A stretch of DNA of 64,000 bases from CTSoil-075 sp042610375 (GTDB taxonomy: Bacteria > Bacillota > Negativicutes > DSM-13327). The DNA lies in contig NZ_JBGJZL010000003.1 in NCBI RefSeq assembly GCF_042610375.1, forward strand, positions 372,001 through 436,000. The letters run 5' to 3'. Shown in pieces: positions 1 through 8,891 of the stretch. The notes under the pieces are model-generated. The model had not been told where the DNA came from. It did no database searches and saw nothing but the letters and a program-made list of their open reading frames with translations. Both the position numbers and the translations under genes were made by a program. Position 1 is the first letter of the stretch, and the number at the start of each line of letters is the position of its first letter.

Positions 1-21
1 TTCTATAGAAGGTTGTGACAT

Positions 22-2406
22 GTGGACAATATCATTCCAATCATTACATCAACCTTTGTTTTTGGTATTTGGTTTGGAAGTTATTTTAACGGGCTATTGC
101 CGCTAATCTATGTGAGCAGTGTCCTTTTAGTCATCTTTATTGTATGGCAGGTCTACAGACGTAGACCTTTTATTTGGGCTCTAGGAGGATTGTTTTTTGT
201 TATTGGGATGTTACGCTTTATTCAGGATGATGCTCTCCCTTTGACTGATATTAGCCGTTATGCTGAGCAGATCGTAAGCGTAGATGGGATCATCAATGAA
301 ATTCCTACACTAAAAGTACTTGAAGAGGACAAGAATCAAGTTCGTTACCTTCTTCTTATTAAGAGCGGTAACGTCGGAGACGGGAAAAAGAGAATGGTTA
401 CAGGGATACTTCCTGTAACTGTGAGGCAATCGAATACCATGCCGATTGCCCTTCAAGGAGATGAAATTCAGGTAACTGGTGAGGTTGTTTTATTACATGG
501 TTATAACAATCCTGCTCAATATGATAGCGTAGCTGCAGCAAAGCGGCAAGGTATTCGCAGCCGTATGTCCATTGAAGGGCATAGTGTAAAGATTTTATCT
601 AAAAATAATAGTGCATCATGGAAATATACTTTGGCAATCTGGCGAGATCGAATGATTAAAAGCATGCAAAAAGTAATGCCCGAATCTCATGCAGCCATTT
701 TAGCAGGGATGTTATTTGGTGGTTATGGTGGAATTCCTCATGATATTGTTGCAGATTTTGCGACAACAGGGATTGTCCATATTTTGTCTGTGTCGGGATC
801 TCATATTGCTTTAGTAGTTGGAGTTGTTACAGCTATCGGTACATCAGTGGTTAGAAGATTTACCTTACCCATGATCCTCATACCTTTAGTGGCCGCTACA
901 ATTGTGACTTTTTACGCCGTACTTTGTGGTTTAACGCCACCAGTGTTACGTTCGCTCATTATGGGGCTGATTGCCTTACTTGCAGTTTGTTTTGAACGAG
1001 AAAACGATGCTAAAAATTCCTTGCTGCTATCAGCACTTGGTATGATTGTTTATGAGCCAACCTTGATTTTTGATTTGAGTTTTCAATTGTCGTTTGCCTC
1101 TACGGCAGGCTTAGTTTTTTTGAATGGGAAACTGGTCAAGATGATGGCAAGTTTGCCACTTGGACTGGCTAAAGCGCTTGCCGTAACAATTGCAGCTCAA
1201 TTGGGGGTATTACCTTTTATTGCCTGGTATTTCAATAGTTTCTCCTTGAGTTCTTTTGTAGCCAACTTGCTGATTGTTCCTCTCATTGAAGGGATTGTCA
1301 TACTTGGGCTATTCGGTGCTGTAGCAGGTTTGATGATGGGAATACTTGGGAATATCATCATGGTTATTTGTAGTTTACTGATTAATGTTGTCATTCAATG
1401 TTCTGCATGGCTAGCGGCTGTGCCGGGTGCAAAGGTCTATATACCACCCATTGGGATTAGTGGAGGTCTGGTCTATTATGCATTGTTAGCTTGGGTGTAT
1501 GGGTATAAACCGAAAAATATGGTATCATTAACAGAGTTAATTCAAAAATGGCCGAGGCAAAGTGCTATATTTGCTTTTGTCGTGGTTATTTTGATCATCG
1601 TAGACAAAATTTATCCAAGACCCATGTACGTACATTTTATTGATGTCGGGCAAGGGGATGCCACGTTAATTACAACGCCTCATGGACGAACTATTTTAGT
1701 TGATACAGGCGGAGTTGTAGGTAATACAAATGATTTTGATATTGGGGACCGTGTTGTCGTACCTTATTTGAAACATTATGGTGTGCTTGCTATTGATTAT
1801 CTATTTTTAACTCATGGGCATCAGGATCATGCGGGCGGGGCAGCGGCCGTTGCTAGAGAGTTGACTGTAAGAAATAGTATGCTAGCACGAGAAACTCATA
1901 CACAGCCAGTGCGTAATTTAATCAATGAAGGAAAAAAACAAGGAAGTACCTTTATTGCAGTATATGAAGGGCAAAGAATTGATCTTGATGGTGTTGTGAT
2001 TCGCGTCATTCATGCCGCTAATAGCATGCATATAGGGCAGAATAATGAAGTTTCAAGTGTAATCCAAATCTGTTATGGGAAACAAAGCTTTTTGTTGACA
2101 GGGGATCTTGAAGGGCAAGGGGAAGAAGATATTCTTGCCAGTGGCAAAAATATTAAAAGTACAGTACTTAAAGTCGGGCATCATGGCTCAAAAACATCTT
2201 CGACGATTGATTTTGTGAAAGCTGTAGCACCTGAGTATGCAGTAATCTCAGTGGGGAAGAATAACCGTTTTGGTCATCCACATCGAGATACGATTCAACG
2301 TTTTTTTGTGCAAAAGAGCCAGGTTTATCGTACAGATCAACAAGGTGCAATTGTATTTAAGACAGATGGGGAAAAAATAGAAGTAAATACATTTATTCAT
2401 GACTAA
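22..2406 (+). CDS. comEC: ComEC/Rec2 DNA-uptake channel protein
   Basis: Predicted inner-membrane channel that takes single-stranded DNA into the cytoplasm during transformation. The 794-aa length suits the ComEC/Rec2 family. Order: hydrophobic N-terminal segments, an N-terminal soluble domain (about residues 60-190), a polytopic Competence domain (about 220-500) and a C-terminal metallo-beta-lactamase domain with the metal-binding motif THGHQDHAGG near residue 597. The start is GTG, just after an in-frame stop at 16-18. The gene lies before holA and rpsT as in Bacillus. No other competence gene is visible, so real transformability is unknown. The stop codon lies inside an interspersed repeat. 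Confidence 0.93.
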   Translation: MDNIIPIITSTFVFGIWFGSYFNGLLPLIYVSSVLLVIFIVWQVYRRRPFIWALGGLFFVIGMLRFIQDDALPLTDISRYAEQIVSVDGIINEIPTLKVLEEDKNQVRYLLLIKSGNVGDGKKRMVTGILPVTVRQSNTMPIALQGDEIQVTGEVVLLHGYNNPAQYDSVAAAKRQGIRSRMSIEGHSVKILSKNNSASWKYTLAIWRDRMIKSMQKVMPESHAAILAGMLFGGYGGIPHDIVADFATTGIVHILSVSGSHIALVVGVVTAIGTSVVRRFTLPMILIPLVAATIVTFYAVLCGLTPPVLRSLIMGLIALLAVCFERENDAKNSLLLSALGMIVYEPTLIFDLSFQLSFASTAGLVFLNGKLVKMMASLPLGLAKALAVTIAAQLGVLPFIAWYFNSFSLSSFVANLLIVPLIEGIVILGLFGAVAGLMMGILGNIIMVICSLLINVVIQCSAWLAAVPGAKVYIPPIGISGGLVYYALLAWVYGYKPKNMVSLTELIQKWPRQSAIFAFVVVILIIVDKIYPRPMYVHFIDVGQGDATLITTPHGRTILVDTGGVVGNTNDFDIGDRVVVPYLKHYGVLAIDYLFLTHGHQDHAGGAAAVARELTVRNSMLARETHTQPVRNLINEGKKQGSTFIAVYEGQRIDLDGVVIRVIHAANSMHIGQNNEVSSVIQICYGKQSFLLTGDLEGQGEEDILASGKNIKSTVLKVGHHGSKTSSTIDFVKAVAPEYAVISVGKNNRFGHPHRDTIQRFFVQKSQVYRTDQQGAIVFKTDGEKIEVNTFIHD

Positions 2407-2450
2407 GATTCAGGAGGAATTGAAACTCCATCTGAATTAAGTTTTCTTTT
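2401..2450 (+). repeat. Interspersed hairpin repeat overlapping the comEC stop
   Basis: GACTAAGATTCAG begins inside the last codon of comEC and supplies its TAA. The arms ATTCAG (2408-2413) and CTGAAT (2432-2437), with inner GGAG/CTCC, form a hairpin followed by TTTTCTTTT, so it may also terminate transcription. The reverse complement of 24363-24412 matches it over about 40 bases. Confidence 0.6.
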
Positions 2451-2480
2451 ATTAAATGACTTCTGAGAGTGAGGGTAATG

Positions 2481-3518
2481 ATGAGTTATATTGCGGTTTT
2501 AGAGCAAATAAAAAAGGGACAAATTAAATCAATCTATCTGCTACATGGTGAAGAAGTCTATTTTATGCGGCAAATTGAACAAGCTGTTATTAAGGCTGTT
2601 CTTGCGCCTGATGAAATGGAAATGAATCTTGTCATGTTAGAGCGTGAGCCGTCTGTCAATGAACTAAGGAGTTTGATTGAGACGGTACCCTTCATGGGTG
2701 GCAAAAATGTCATTGTTGTGCGCGGCACGTCCTTATTTCGTCCAAAGAAAAAAGGAAGTGCCGAAGAGGATGAGGTTGTAGATAAAGGGGATGATCACCT
2801 ACTTGAGCTCATTACTAATATTCCTGACTATGCTCATGTTATTCTCTCAACAACGGATAAGGTAGATAAACGTCGTAAGTTATATAAAATGGTTGAAAAA
2901 TATGGTGCAGTCGTCGAGATGGCTCATTTGAAAGTCAAAGACGTACGTGGTTGGCTAATTGCCAAGCTAGCGGAACTCAATAAAAAAATGACCAACGATG
3001 GAATTGAATATTTTCTAGGAATTGTTAGTATGATGTCCAAGATATCATTGGGATTTTTACATAATGAATTAGAAAAAATTGCACTTTATACAGGTGAAAA
3101 ATCCACTATTACTCAGCAGGATTTAATCGAAATTATGTCTGCGATCCCAGAAATATCAATTTTTTCGATGATTGATGCTGTCAGTCAAAAACAAGTCGGT
3201 AAAGCCTTAGAATTGATTGGCGAGCAGATGCAAGCAGGGGAGCATCCTCTTAAATTAATCTCATTGCTGGCTAGGCAGGTGCGTATGATGTGGCAAGCCA
3301 AGGAAATGTCGACGAGTGGATATAGCAGTCGTGATATTGCTGAAAGACTTGGTGTAGTGCCTTTTATCGGAGAAAAAATGATCAAACAGAGCCGGATCTT
3401 TACGACTGGAATATTAAAGCAAACAATGGTAGCTTTAGCAGCTGCTGATCATCATTTGAAATCTGGTAAAGCCAATTCTATGGTGTTAGAAGAAATTATT
3501 ATTGGAATGTGCAGATAA
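2481..3518 (+). CDS. holA: DNA polymerase III delta subunit
   Basis: Delta subunit of the clamp loader, which opens the beta sliding clamp. At 345 aa it has the family length. The N-terminal AAA-like region carries the family signature YLLHGEEVYFMRQIEQ and the C-terminal collar domain is helical. Delta lacks a working Walker A, and none is seen here. ATG 2481 is chosen because GAGGG (2471-2475) sits five bases upstream; GTG 2469 and ATG 2478 are in-frame alternatives. In Bacillus holA is followed at once by rpsT; here an accessory block of about 5 kb intervenes. Confidence 0.93.
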   Translation: MSYIAVLEQIKKGQIKSIYLLHGEEVYFMRQIEQAVIKAVLAPDEMEMNLVMLEREPSVNELRSLIETVPFMGGKNVIVVRGTSLFRPKKKGSAEEDEVVDKGDDHLLELITNIPDYAHVILSTTDKVDKRRKLYKMVEKYGAVVEMAHLKVKDVRGWLIAKLAELNKKMTNDGIEYFLGIVSMMSKISLGFLHNELEKIALYTGEKSTITQQDLIEIMSAIPEISIFSMIDAVSQKQVGKALELIGEQMQAGEHPLKLISLLARQVRMMWQAKEMSTSGYSSRDIAERLGVVPFIGEKMIKQSRIFTTGILKQTMVALAAADHHLKSGKANSMVLEEIIIGMCR

Positions 3519-3567
3519 AAATAAAGAACTTCTGTCAACTTATATTTTGGCAGAAGTTTTTTATTTG
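3519..3567 (+). terminator. holA terminator, first copy of a duplicated hairpin
   Basis: AACTTCTGTCAA (3527-3538) pairs with TTGGCAGAAGTT (3547-3558) and is followed by a T-rich run. Almost the same sequence recurs at 4341-4397. Confidence 0.85.
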
Positions 3568-3662
3568 TCTTGGATTGTTTAGCATGATTGTAAGGCGGTT
3601 GTACCAACTTTCGTAATAACTGCATACTATGTATTAAGATTTAGTAAAAGAGAGGGAAGGCT

Positions 3663-4283
3663 ATGAGTAAAAAAGACTACAACAATAGCTTTATGAGTTT
3701 TGGAGATGACTGTGATAATACAGAATATTATCAAGAGTGTCTTTGTGAAGAAGAAATAAATTTAAGAGATTATATGCGTTTACTTTGGACGCAACATGTA
3801 TATTGGACGAGAATGACAATTATAAGTATGATAAACGATTTGCCTGATGAAGAAACTACTACTAAACGACTCCTTCGTAATGCCAAAGATTTTGAAAGGG
3901 CATTTAGGCCTTTTTATAATTCTAAATTGGCTAATCAATTTGGTAGTTTGATAACAGACCATCTAGTTATTGCTGCTGAACTTGTAAAAGCCGCTAAAGC
4001 TGGCAATAAGAATGCGACGGCAAATGCAGAGAAACGATGGTATGCCAATGCAGATGAAATTGTATCTTTTTTAGCTCATATTAACTCTTTTTGGTCAGAG
4101 GGAGATATGAGACAAATGTGGTACAACCATTTGGCATTAACCAAATCAGAAGCCGTCGCGATCCTTACTGGAAATTATGCTAAAAGCATTTCGATCTTTG
4201 ATCAGATTGAAGAACTGGCATTAAGGATGGCAGATGAGTTTGCTGATGGCATTATAAAACAGTTCCCACCAAGAACCGAGTAG
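3663..4283 (+). CDS. Conserved hypothetical helical protein, 206 aa
   Basis: I do not recognise a function. The protein is soluble and mostly helical, rich in W, Y, N and A. It has an acidic Cys-containing N-terminus (residues 15-35, with CLCEEE), then LLWTQHVYWTR, and a conserved-looking centre with LVIAAELVKAAKAG and KRWYANADEI. Similar proteins occur in Bacilli and Clostridia; from memory some are labelled acetylglutamate kinase, which the sequence does not support because no glycine-rich ATP site or kinase fold is visible. The RBS GAGGGAAGG precedes ATG 3663. It stands alone between two near-identical terminator hairpins, so it looks like a single-gene insertion. Confidence 0.8.
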   Translation: MSKKDYNNSFMSFGDDCDNTEYYQECLCEEEINLRDYMRLLWTQHVYWTRMTIISMINDLPDEETTTKRLLRNAKDFERAFRPFYNSKLANQFGSLITDHLVIAAELVKAAKAGNKNATANAEKRWYANADEIVSFLAHINSFWSEGDMRQMWYNHLALTKSEAVAILTGNYAKSISIFDQIEELALRMADEFADGIIKQFPPRTE

Positions 4284-4340
4284 TATTTTTGTTTAAGATT
4301 AGTCAAGTGGGAGAAAGTTTGTATCATTGATTAGAGTAAT

Positions 4341-4397
4341 AAATAAAGAACTTCTGTCAAATTATAGTTTGGCAGAAGTTCTTTATTTGTCTTCGAT
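4341..4397. terminator. Bidirectional terminator, second copy
   Basis: A 20-bp stem with one G-T pair (4341-4360 with 4369-4388) and an 8-base loop lies between two convergent genes. A runs on one side and T runs on the other allow use from both strands. It matches 3519-3575 at about 52 of 57 positions. Confidence 0.85.
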
Positions 4398-4417
4398 TTT
4401 TTTATAATTAGCAATGG

Positions 4418-5602
4418 TTAATTTTTTTCTGTTAAATAGTAAAGTAATGCTGCAACTGGCATACTAAGTCCTAAAAGAGAAGCAAGCATCCAGCCACCAT
4501 AGGCATATGACCAGCCGCCTAGGGCCGATCCGATAGCTCCACCAATAAAGAAGACTGCCATGAATACTCCATTTACGCGTCCACGTATTTCACTTCCTAA
4601 TGAATAAATTGCACGCTGACCGAGAACGAGATTACCGGATACAGCCATATCCAAGGTGATACCTGCAACGACTAGCATCGCTAAAGAAATTGTTGAATTA
4701 TCTTGAATGAGATGAGTAAGTAAAAAAGATAGAGCAGCGATTACGATTGCGAGTCCAGTCAATCTTCGTGTCCAGCCCTTATCGGCTAATCTTCCCGCAA
4801 TGGGAGCCGCTACGGCACCAGCTACACCAGCCAATGCAAAAAGTGCAATCCCTTGCTGTGATAAATGAAAATAACTGGTTAACCATAAGGGAACTACTGT
4901 CCAAAACAGACTAAAAGCACCGAATAAACAAGCTTGATAGAAGGCGCGGCGACGTAAAATAGCTTTGGTCTTAAAAAGTAACCACAAAGAACTAATCAGT
5001 TGGCCATAATTCATGGTAGGCGAAGGTTTACGCTCGGGGAGAACAAGGGACAACAGTAAAGTCATTGCAGCGGTAATGAAAGCAGAAAGATAGAAGACGG
5101 CCTGCCATCCCCAAATATCAGTAACGAAGCTGGCTATAGGGCGGGCAAGCATAATTCCAAGCAGCAATCCGCTCATCACATTTCCAACCACTTTTCCCCG
5201 TTGATCTTCCGTTGTTAAATAAGTTGCATATGGCACCAATATTTGAGCTGCTACTGAACCTAGTCCGATAAACATTGCTGCTACAAGAAAAAATAAGGCA
5301 TTATGTGCTAGGGGCGCTGCTACTAATGCACAAATAACGATTGTTAATGCTGATATCACTAATCGTCGATTTTCAATGAGATCGCTAAGTGGAACAATAA
5401 ATAATAGTCCAAGAACATAGCCAATTTGAGTCAGTGTTACAATTAACCCTGCTGACGCTGGAGAAAGATTGGTATCTGCACTGATGAGGCCAATCAAAGG
5501 TTGAGCATAATAAAGATTGGCAACGATAACTCCGCATGAGGCTGCTAACAGGAGTGTAATCCAATTTGGTACTGTATTGGTTTTCGATTGTACATGATTC
5601 AT
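4418..5602 (-). CDS. MFS efflux transporter (DHA1-like)
   Basis: A 394-aa major facilitator protein with about 12 hydrophobic segments. Residues around 29-50 read NLYYAQPLIGLI, common in drug-proton antiporters of the AraJ/YnfM-like branch. The loop 2-3 motif is degenerate (DLIENRR). The start ATG at 5602 follows AAGGAAGGGATC on the minus strand. It diverges from the TetR gene at 5816, and the intergenic region carries three copies of a palindromic operator, so substrate-induced derepression is likely. The substrate cannot be read from sequence. Confidence 0.85.
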   Translation of the reverse strand: MNHVQSKTNTVPNWITLLLAASCGVIVANLYYAQPLIGLISADTNLSPASAGLIVTLTQIGYVLGLLFIVPLSDLIENRRLVISALTIVICALVAAPLAHNALFFLVAAMFIGLGSVAAQILVPYATYLTTEDQRGKVVGNVMSGLLLGIMLARPIASFVTDIWGWQAVFYLSAFITAAMTLLLSLVLPERKPSPTMNYGQLISSLWLLFKTKAILRRRAFYQACLFGAFSLFWTVVPLWLTSYFHLSQQGIALFALAGVAGAVAAPIAGRLADKGWTRRLTGLAIVIAALSFLLTHLIQDNSTISLAMLVVAGITLDMAVSGNLVLGQRAIYSLGSEIRGRVNGVFMAVFFIGGAIGSALGGWSYAYGGWMLASLLGLSMPVAALLYYLTEKN

Positions 5603-5660
5603 AATGAGATCCCTTCCTTACTATATTTTTTGCTGTGTTACTATAATTGTAACATTTGAA

Positions 5661-5772
5661 AACTGGACGTTTAGTATTTCTAATAATGCTATTATAAACT
5701 GAACGTTTAGTATTGTAAAGAAAAAATTTCTTTTCTTGAGAAAAAATATTTAGTATACTGTACGTATAGTTT
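5661..5772. promoter_or_regulatory. Three TetR-type operator copies
   Basis: Three related imperfect palindromes, ACTGGACGTTTAGT (5662-5675), ACTGAACGTTTAGT (5698-5711) and ACTGTACGTATAGT (5757-5770), lie between the divergent MFS and TetR genes. The third is closest to a perfect dyad. Consensus ACTGnACGTnTAGT. Centre spacings are 36 and 59 bp. Assignment to the neighbouring TetR protein is inference from position and dyad form. Confidence 0.75.
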
Positions 5773-5815
5773 TATTGATAATACTCTTACATAATATGAC
5801 AAAGGAAGTGTCTCC

Positions 5816-6394
5816 TTGGAAAAGAAAAAAGGACGTCCCCGTAATGTTGAAACCGAAAAAGCGATTCTTGCTGCTTCATATGATTTATTGCTCGAGAATG
5901 GTTTTGGAACTGTAACCGTTGAGAAAATTGCAGAACGAGCCAAGGTTAGTAAAGCCACAATTTATAAATGGTGGCCAAACAAAGCTGCTGTTGTAATGGA
6001 CGGCTTTCTATCTGCTGCTATGGCGAGACTTCCGGTACCGGATACAGGATCTGCTATTAATGATATCGTGATTCAAGCTAGTAATTTAGCTAGATTTTTA
6101 ACTAGCCGAGAAGGTAAAGTGATCAATGAGTTAATTGCAGAAGGACAATTTGATTTGAAGTTGGCTGAAGAATATCGATCAAGATATTTTAATCCCAGAC
6201 GACTTGATTCACGGCTCATTTTAGAGCGTGGGGTTCAGCGAGGAGAATTGAAGAAAGACTTGGATATTGAACTGAGCATGGACTTGATTTATGGACCATT
6301 GTTTTATCGATTATTAGTAACCGGTGAAACGTTAGATGAATCTGTTATAACAAATTTAATAAAGTATGCTTTTGAGGGGATTAAGGCAAAGTAA
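5816..6394 (+). CDS. TetR/AcrR family repressor
   Basis: A 192-aa one-domain regulator. The N-terminal helix-turn-helix (about residues 25-60) reads VEKIAERAKVSKATIYKWWP, the classic TetR DNA-recognition segment. The C-terminal ligand domain is helical and of unknown specificity. The start is TTG 5816, preceded by AAGGAAGTG; no better ATG exists. It lies divergent to the MFS gene, with three operator-like dyads between, so it probably represses both genes. Confidence 0.88.
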   Translation: MEKKKGRPRNVETEKAILAASYDLLLENGFGTVTVEKIAERAKVSKATIYKWWPNKAAVVMDGFLSAAMARLPVPDTGSAINDIVIQASNLARFLTSREGKVINELIAEGQFDLKLAEEYRSRYFNPRRLDSRLILERGVQRGELKKDLDIELSMDLIYGPLFYRLLVTGETLDESVITNLIKYAFEGIKAK

Positions 6395-6448
6395 GAATAG
6401 CAAGCAGCAATTCTTTTATTCTTTGGTAAGGCTTATAAAAAAGTAGTA

Positions 6449-6485
6449 AGAAGATGATTTCTATAATGGAGTCATCTTTTTTTGA
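6449..6485 (+). terminator. Terminator after the TetR gene
   Basis: AAGATGA (6451-6457) pairs with TCATCTT (6472-6478), followed by TTTTT. The remaining bases from 6395 to the promoter at 6595 show nothing else I can support. Confidence 0.7.
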
Positions 6486-6594
6486 AGTTCTAGTAGGAGC
6501 TTTTTATAAAGCAAAAGGATGAAATCTAAGTAGTAACTCAATCATTCATTTGAAAAATGATCTGCTTAGTCAAGGAAGTTAGCGCTTTATCCAA

Positions 6595-6650
6595 TTGACA
6601 AATGGATCATCAGTGTATACTATTGAATAATAGTTAACTAGTTAACTATA
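6595..6650 (+). promoter_or_regulatory. Sigma-A promoter with MarR palindrome at +1
   Basis: TTGACA (6595-6600), a 16-bp spacer and TATACT (6617-6622) form a near-consensus promoter. A perfect 20-bp palindrome, ATAGTTAACTAGTTAACTAT (6631-6650), covers the expected start site. TTAACTAGTTAA-like sites are typical MarR-family operators, so autorepression of the marR-MFS pair is likely. Confidence 0.82.
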
Positions 6651-6672
6651 TAAAGAAAAGAAGGTGAAAAAT

Positions 6673-7104
6673 ATGGAAAGCTCAGAATTATTATTGCATC
6701 AACTTTTTCAAACTGTTCGTATTATTTCCAAAGGCTTAAATAAAAATTTAGAGTCTCATGGAATCTACAGCTCTGAGTGGTCAATCATTACGACACTACA
6801 TGAAAAAGGCTCAATGCCCCAAGGAGCGTTAGCAAACTACTTAAATATTGAACCACCTGCAGTATCTAAAAGTTTAGTCAAATTGGAACAAAAAGGGCTA
6901 ATTATGAGAATTCCGGGTGATGATAAAAGAGAAAAAAAAGTTACTTTGACAGAAAAAGCCGTGGATCAATATATGATATGGGGAGAAATAGTAGGTCATC
7001 ATAGAAAGGCTATTTTAACTAATTTGTCGGAGGACAAACAAAAAGAAATTACGATGTTGCTAAGAGGGATTTTTCAAAATGCTCAGCAATATGAGAAAGT
7101 TTAA
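6673..7104 (+). CDS. MarR family transcriptional regulator
   Basis: A winged-helix regulator of 143 aa. Helix-turn-helix residues around 45-75 include GALANYLNIEPPAVSKSLVK, and the wing has GDDKREKKVTLTEK. ATG 6673 is chosen because AAGGTG (6661-6666) is spaced correctly; the in-frame GTG at 6664 lies inside that RBS. It is cotranscribed with the MFS gene 56 bases downstream. A perfect palindrome at the transcription start suggests self-repression relieved by a small ligand. Confidence 0.9.
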   Translation: MESSELLLHQLFQTVRIISKGLNKNLESHGIYSSEWSIITTLHEKGSMPQGALANYLNIEPPAVSKSLVKLEQKGLIMRIPGDDKREKKVTLTEKAVDQYMIWGEIVGHHRKAILTNLSEDKQKEITMLLRGIFQNAQQYEKV

Positions 7105-7160
7105 AATATGAGTACATAAATTCTAGGCATGAGAAAACGGTAATTTAAGTGGAGGGTCGT

Positions 7161-8390
7161 ATGATGGAAATAAAAAAAGTCGAAAGTAGTGAGACCACAA
7201 CATTGTGGTCGAGAAATTTTTTGCTGCTCTTATTTGGGAATTTTTTTGTATATCAGGGAATTTTAATGCTGATTCCAACTTTTCCACTCTATATTAAACA
7301 AATCGGCGGGAACGATTTACAGGCGAGTCTTCCTTTTGCCGTTGTTTCAATTTCTGCGCTTATTGTTCGTTCGATTAGCGGTAACGCAGCAGATACTTTG
7401 GGGCGGAGGCCTTTACTTATAGCAGGTATGTGCATCCTTATTATTTTTAATTGTTCTTATTTTGTAGTTTCAGGAATTAGCATAATTTTGATGTTGCGTT
7501 TTTGTCAGGGAATCGGTTGGGGGATGACATCAACGGTGCTTGCAACGATTATGTCCGATATTGTCTCTGCTAAACGCCGAGGGGAAGGCACGGGATATTT
7601 TGCATTATCCATTATTCTTGGAACATCTTTTGCAACTGTCTTAGGAATTGAGGCTATGAAGCGTTATAATTTTGATGTCATTCTGCTGATTTCTACAATT
7701 CTAGTTGGTTTTGGGATGTTGTTAACACAAGGCATATCAATTACCTCTGTAAAAAAAGTGTATAAACCTAATGCTGCTAAACAAGGGATTAGTTGGAGTG
7801 ACTTGTTTGAAAAAAGTGCATTGTTACCTGCTTTTTTGTGCTTTTTACATTCAATTACCTTCGGTGGGATTATGAGCTTCATCATGCTATTTGGACAGGA
7901 AACAGGTATTGAAAATGTAGGGATCTATTTTATTGGACATGTTTCAATGATTTTAATTAGCCGTCCTTTTGCGGGGAAATTATTTGATCGCAAGGGACAT
8001 GCCTTCGTAATCGTACCAGGAGTATTGTTTATGATCGTTGGCCTCTTTATGTTATCCTATGCAACTTCGATCTATTCGTTAGTGGCAGCTTCATTATGCT
8101 ATGGATTAGGATATGGAGCAGCTCATCCTTCATTGCAAGCATGGGCAATTCAACGAGCACCTGCAGAACGTAAGGGAGCTGCCAATGGGACATTCTTATC
8201 TTCTTTAGATTTAGGATATGCAATTGGTGCTGTGTTATTAGGCTTAATTGCCACGCATACAAATTACGCCACTATGTATCGAATTTCTATTTTGTTTTTG
8301 CTAGGGTTTGCAGTCATTTATGGATATCACCTCATAAAAAGTAAACAAGACGTTACTAATGAAAATAAATATGATGAAAATTTTGCATGA
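7161..8390 (+). CDS. MFS transporter, MarR-linked
   Basis: About 409 aa with 12 predicted membrane segments. It carries an MFS loop 2-3 motif, GNAADTLGRRPLL (about residues 78-90), and the repeat GKLFDRKGH in the second half. The C-terminus has AAHPSLQAWAIQRAP, typical of the YfcJ/YhhS-like branch. The start ATG 7161 follows GGAGGG by five bases. It forms an operon with the MarR regulator, so it probably exports the compound that regulator senses; the substrate is unknown. It is the second MFS-plus-regulator module within 4 kb. Confidence 0.87.
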   Translation: MMEIKKVESSETTTLWSRNFLLLLFGNFFVYQGILMLIPTFPLYIKQIGGNDLQASLPFAVVSISALIVRSISGNAADTLGRRPLLIAGMCILIIFNCSYFVVSGISIILMLRFCQGIGWGMTSTVLATIMSDIVSAKRRGEGTGYFALSIILGTSFATVLGIEAMKRYNFDVILLISTILVGFGMLLTQGISITSVKKVYKPNAAKQGISWSDLFEKSALLPAFLCFLHSITFGGIMSFIMLFGQETGIENVGIYFIGHVSMILISRPFAGKLFDRKGHAFVIVPGVLFMIVGLFMLSYATSIYSLVAASLCYGLGYGAAHPSLQAWAIQRAPAERKGAANGTFLSSLDLGYAIGAVLLGLIATHTNYATMYRISILFLLGFAVIYGYHLIKSKQDVTNENKYDENFA

Positions 8391-8407
8391 TCAATACGCT
8401 ATTAACT

Positions 8408-8444
8408 AAAAAACCCCTGTTCATTTAATGAACAGGGGTTTCAG
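8408..8444. terminator. Convergent terminator, MFS and rpsT
   Basis: AAACCCCTGTTCAT (8411-8424) pairs perfectly with 8428-8441 around a TTA loop. The A run at 8408-8413 gives a U tract for rpsT on the minus strand. Confidence 0.88.
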
Positions 8445-8450
8445 TCTTAA

Positions 8451-8717
8451 TTACTTAGCTAAGGCATTAAGTTTAAGGGCCAAGCGGGATTTTTTGCGAG
8501 CTGCGGAATTTTTATGAACAACGCCTTTAGCGGCTGCTTTGTCAATCGTTCTGCTAGCTTTCACCAAAAGAGCTTGAGCCTCATCAGAGTTGCCAGCAGC
8601 TACTGACTCAACTACTTTACGAGAAACAGTTTTGATGGTTGATTTCACCGCAAAGTTTCTAGCACGTCGCTCAGCATCAGTTTTTACGCTACGTTCAGAT
8701 GATTTAATGTTTGGCAA
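8451..8717 (-). CDS. rpsT: 30S ribosomal protein S20
   Basis: A small basic primary-binding protein of the 30S subunit, 88 aa. The sequence PNIKSSERSVKTDAERRARN at the N-terminus and KGVVHKNSAARKKSRL near the C-terminus are family hallmarks. The start is TTG at 8717-8715: GGAGGTGA lies five bases upstream on the minus strand, while the upstream ATG in frame would place that RBS inside the gene. It is encoded opposite to its neighbours, as is usual. Confidence 0.95.
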   Translation of the reverse strand: MPNIKSSERSVKTDAERRARNFAVKSTIKTVSRKVVESVAAGNSDEAQALLVKASRTIDKAAAKGVVHKNSAARKKSRLALKLNALAK

Positions 8718-8891
8718 GTGATTCACCTCCTTAAAGAGCATGTTACCTACAGTATTCTAGCATGTGATGATGGAAAATGCAAGTAACATTTAACAAATTT
8801 ATACCTCATTTGAGGAACTTTTTAATTTATTGCAAGATCTCCTTTTTTTATTCATGGAATGCAGTCAGAATCCATTGTATAGCTAAAGTAT

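Noticed and set aside
3663..4283. Acetylglutamate kinase
   Set aside because: No amino-acid kinase glycine-rich loop or family length; the name seems a propagated error.
5661..5772. CRISPR-like repeats
   Set aside because: Three copies of about 14 bp with unequal spacing, each dyad-symmetric, fit operators. No cas genes.
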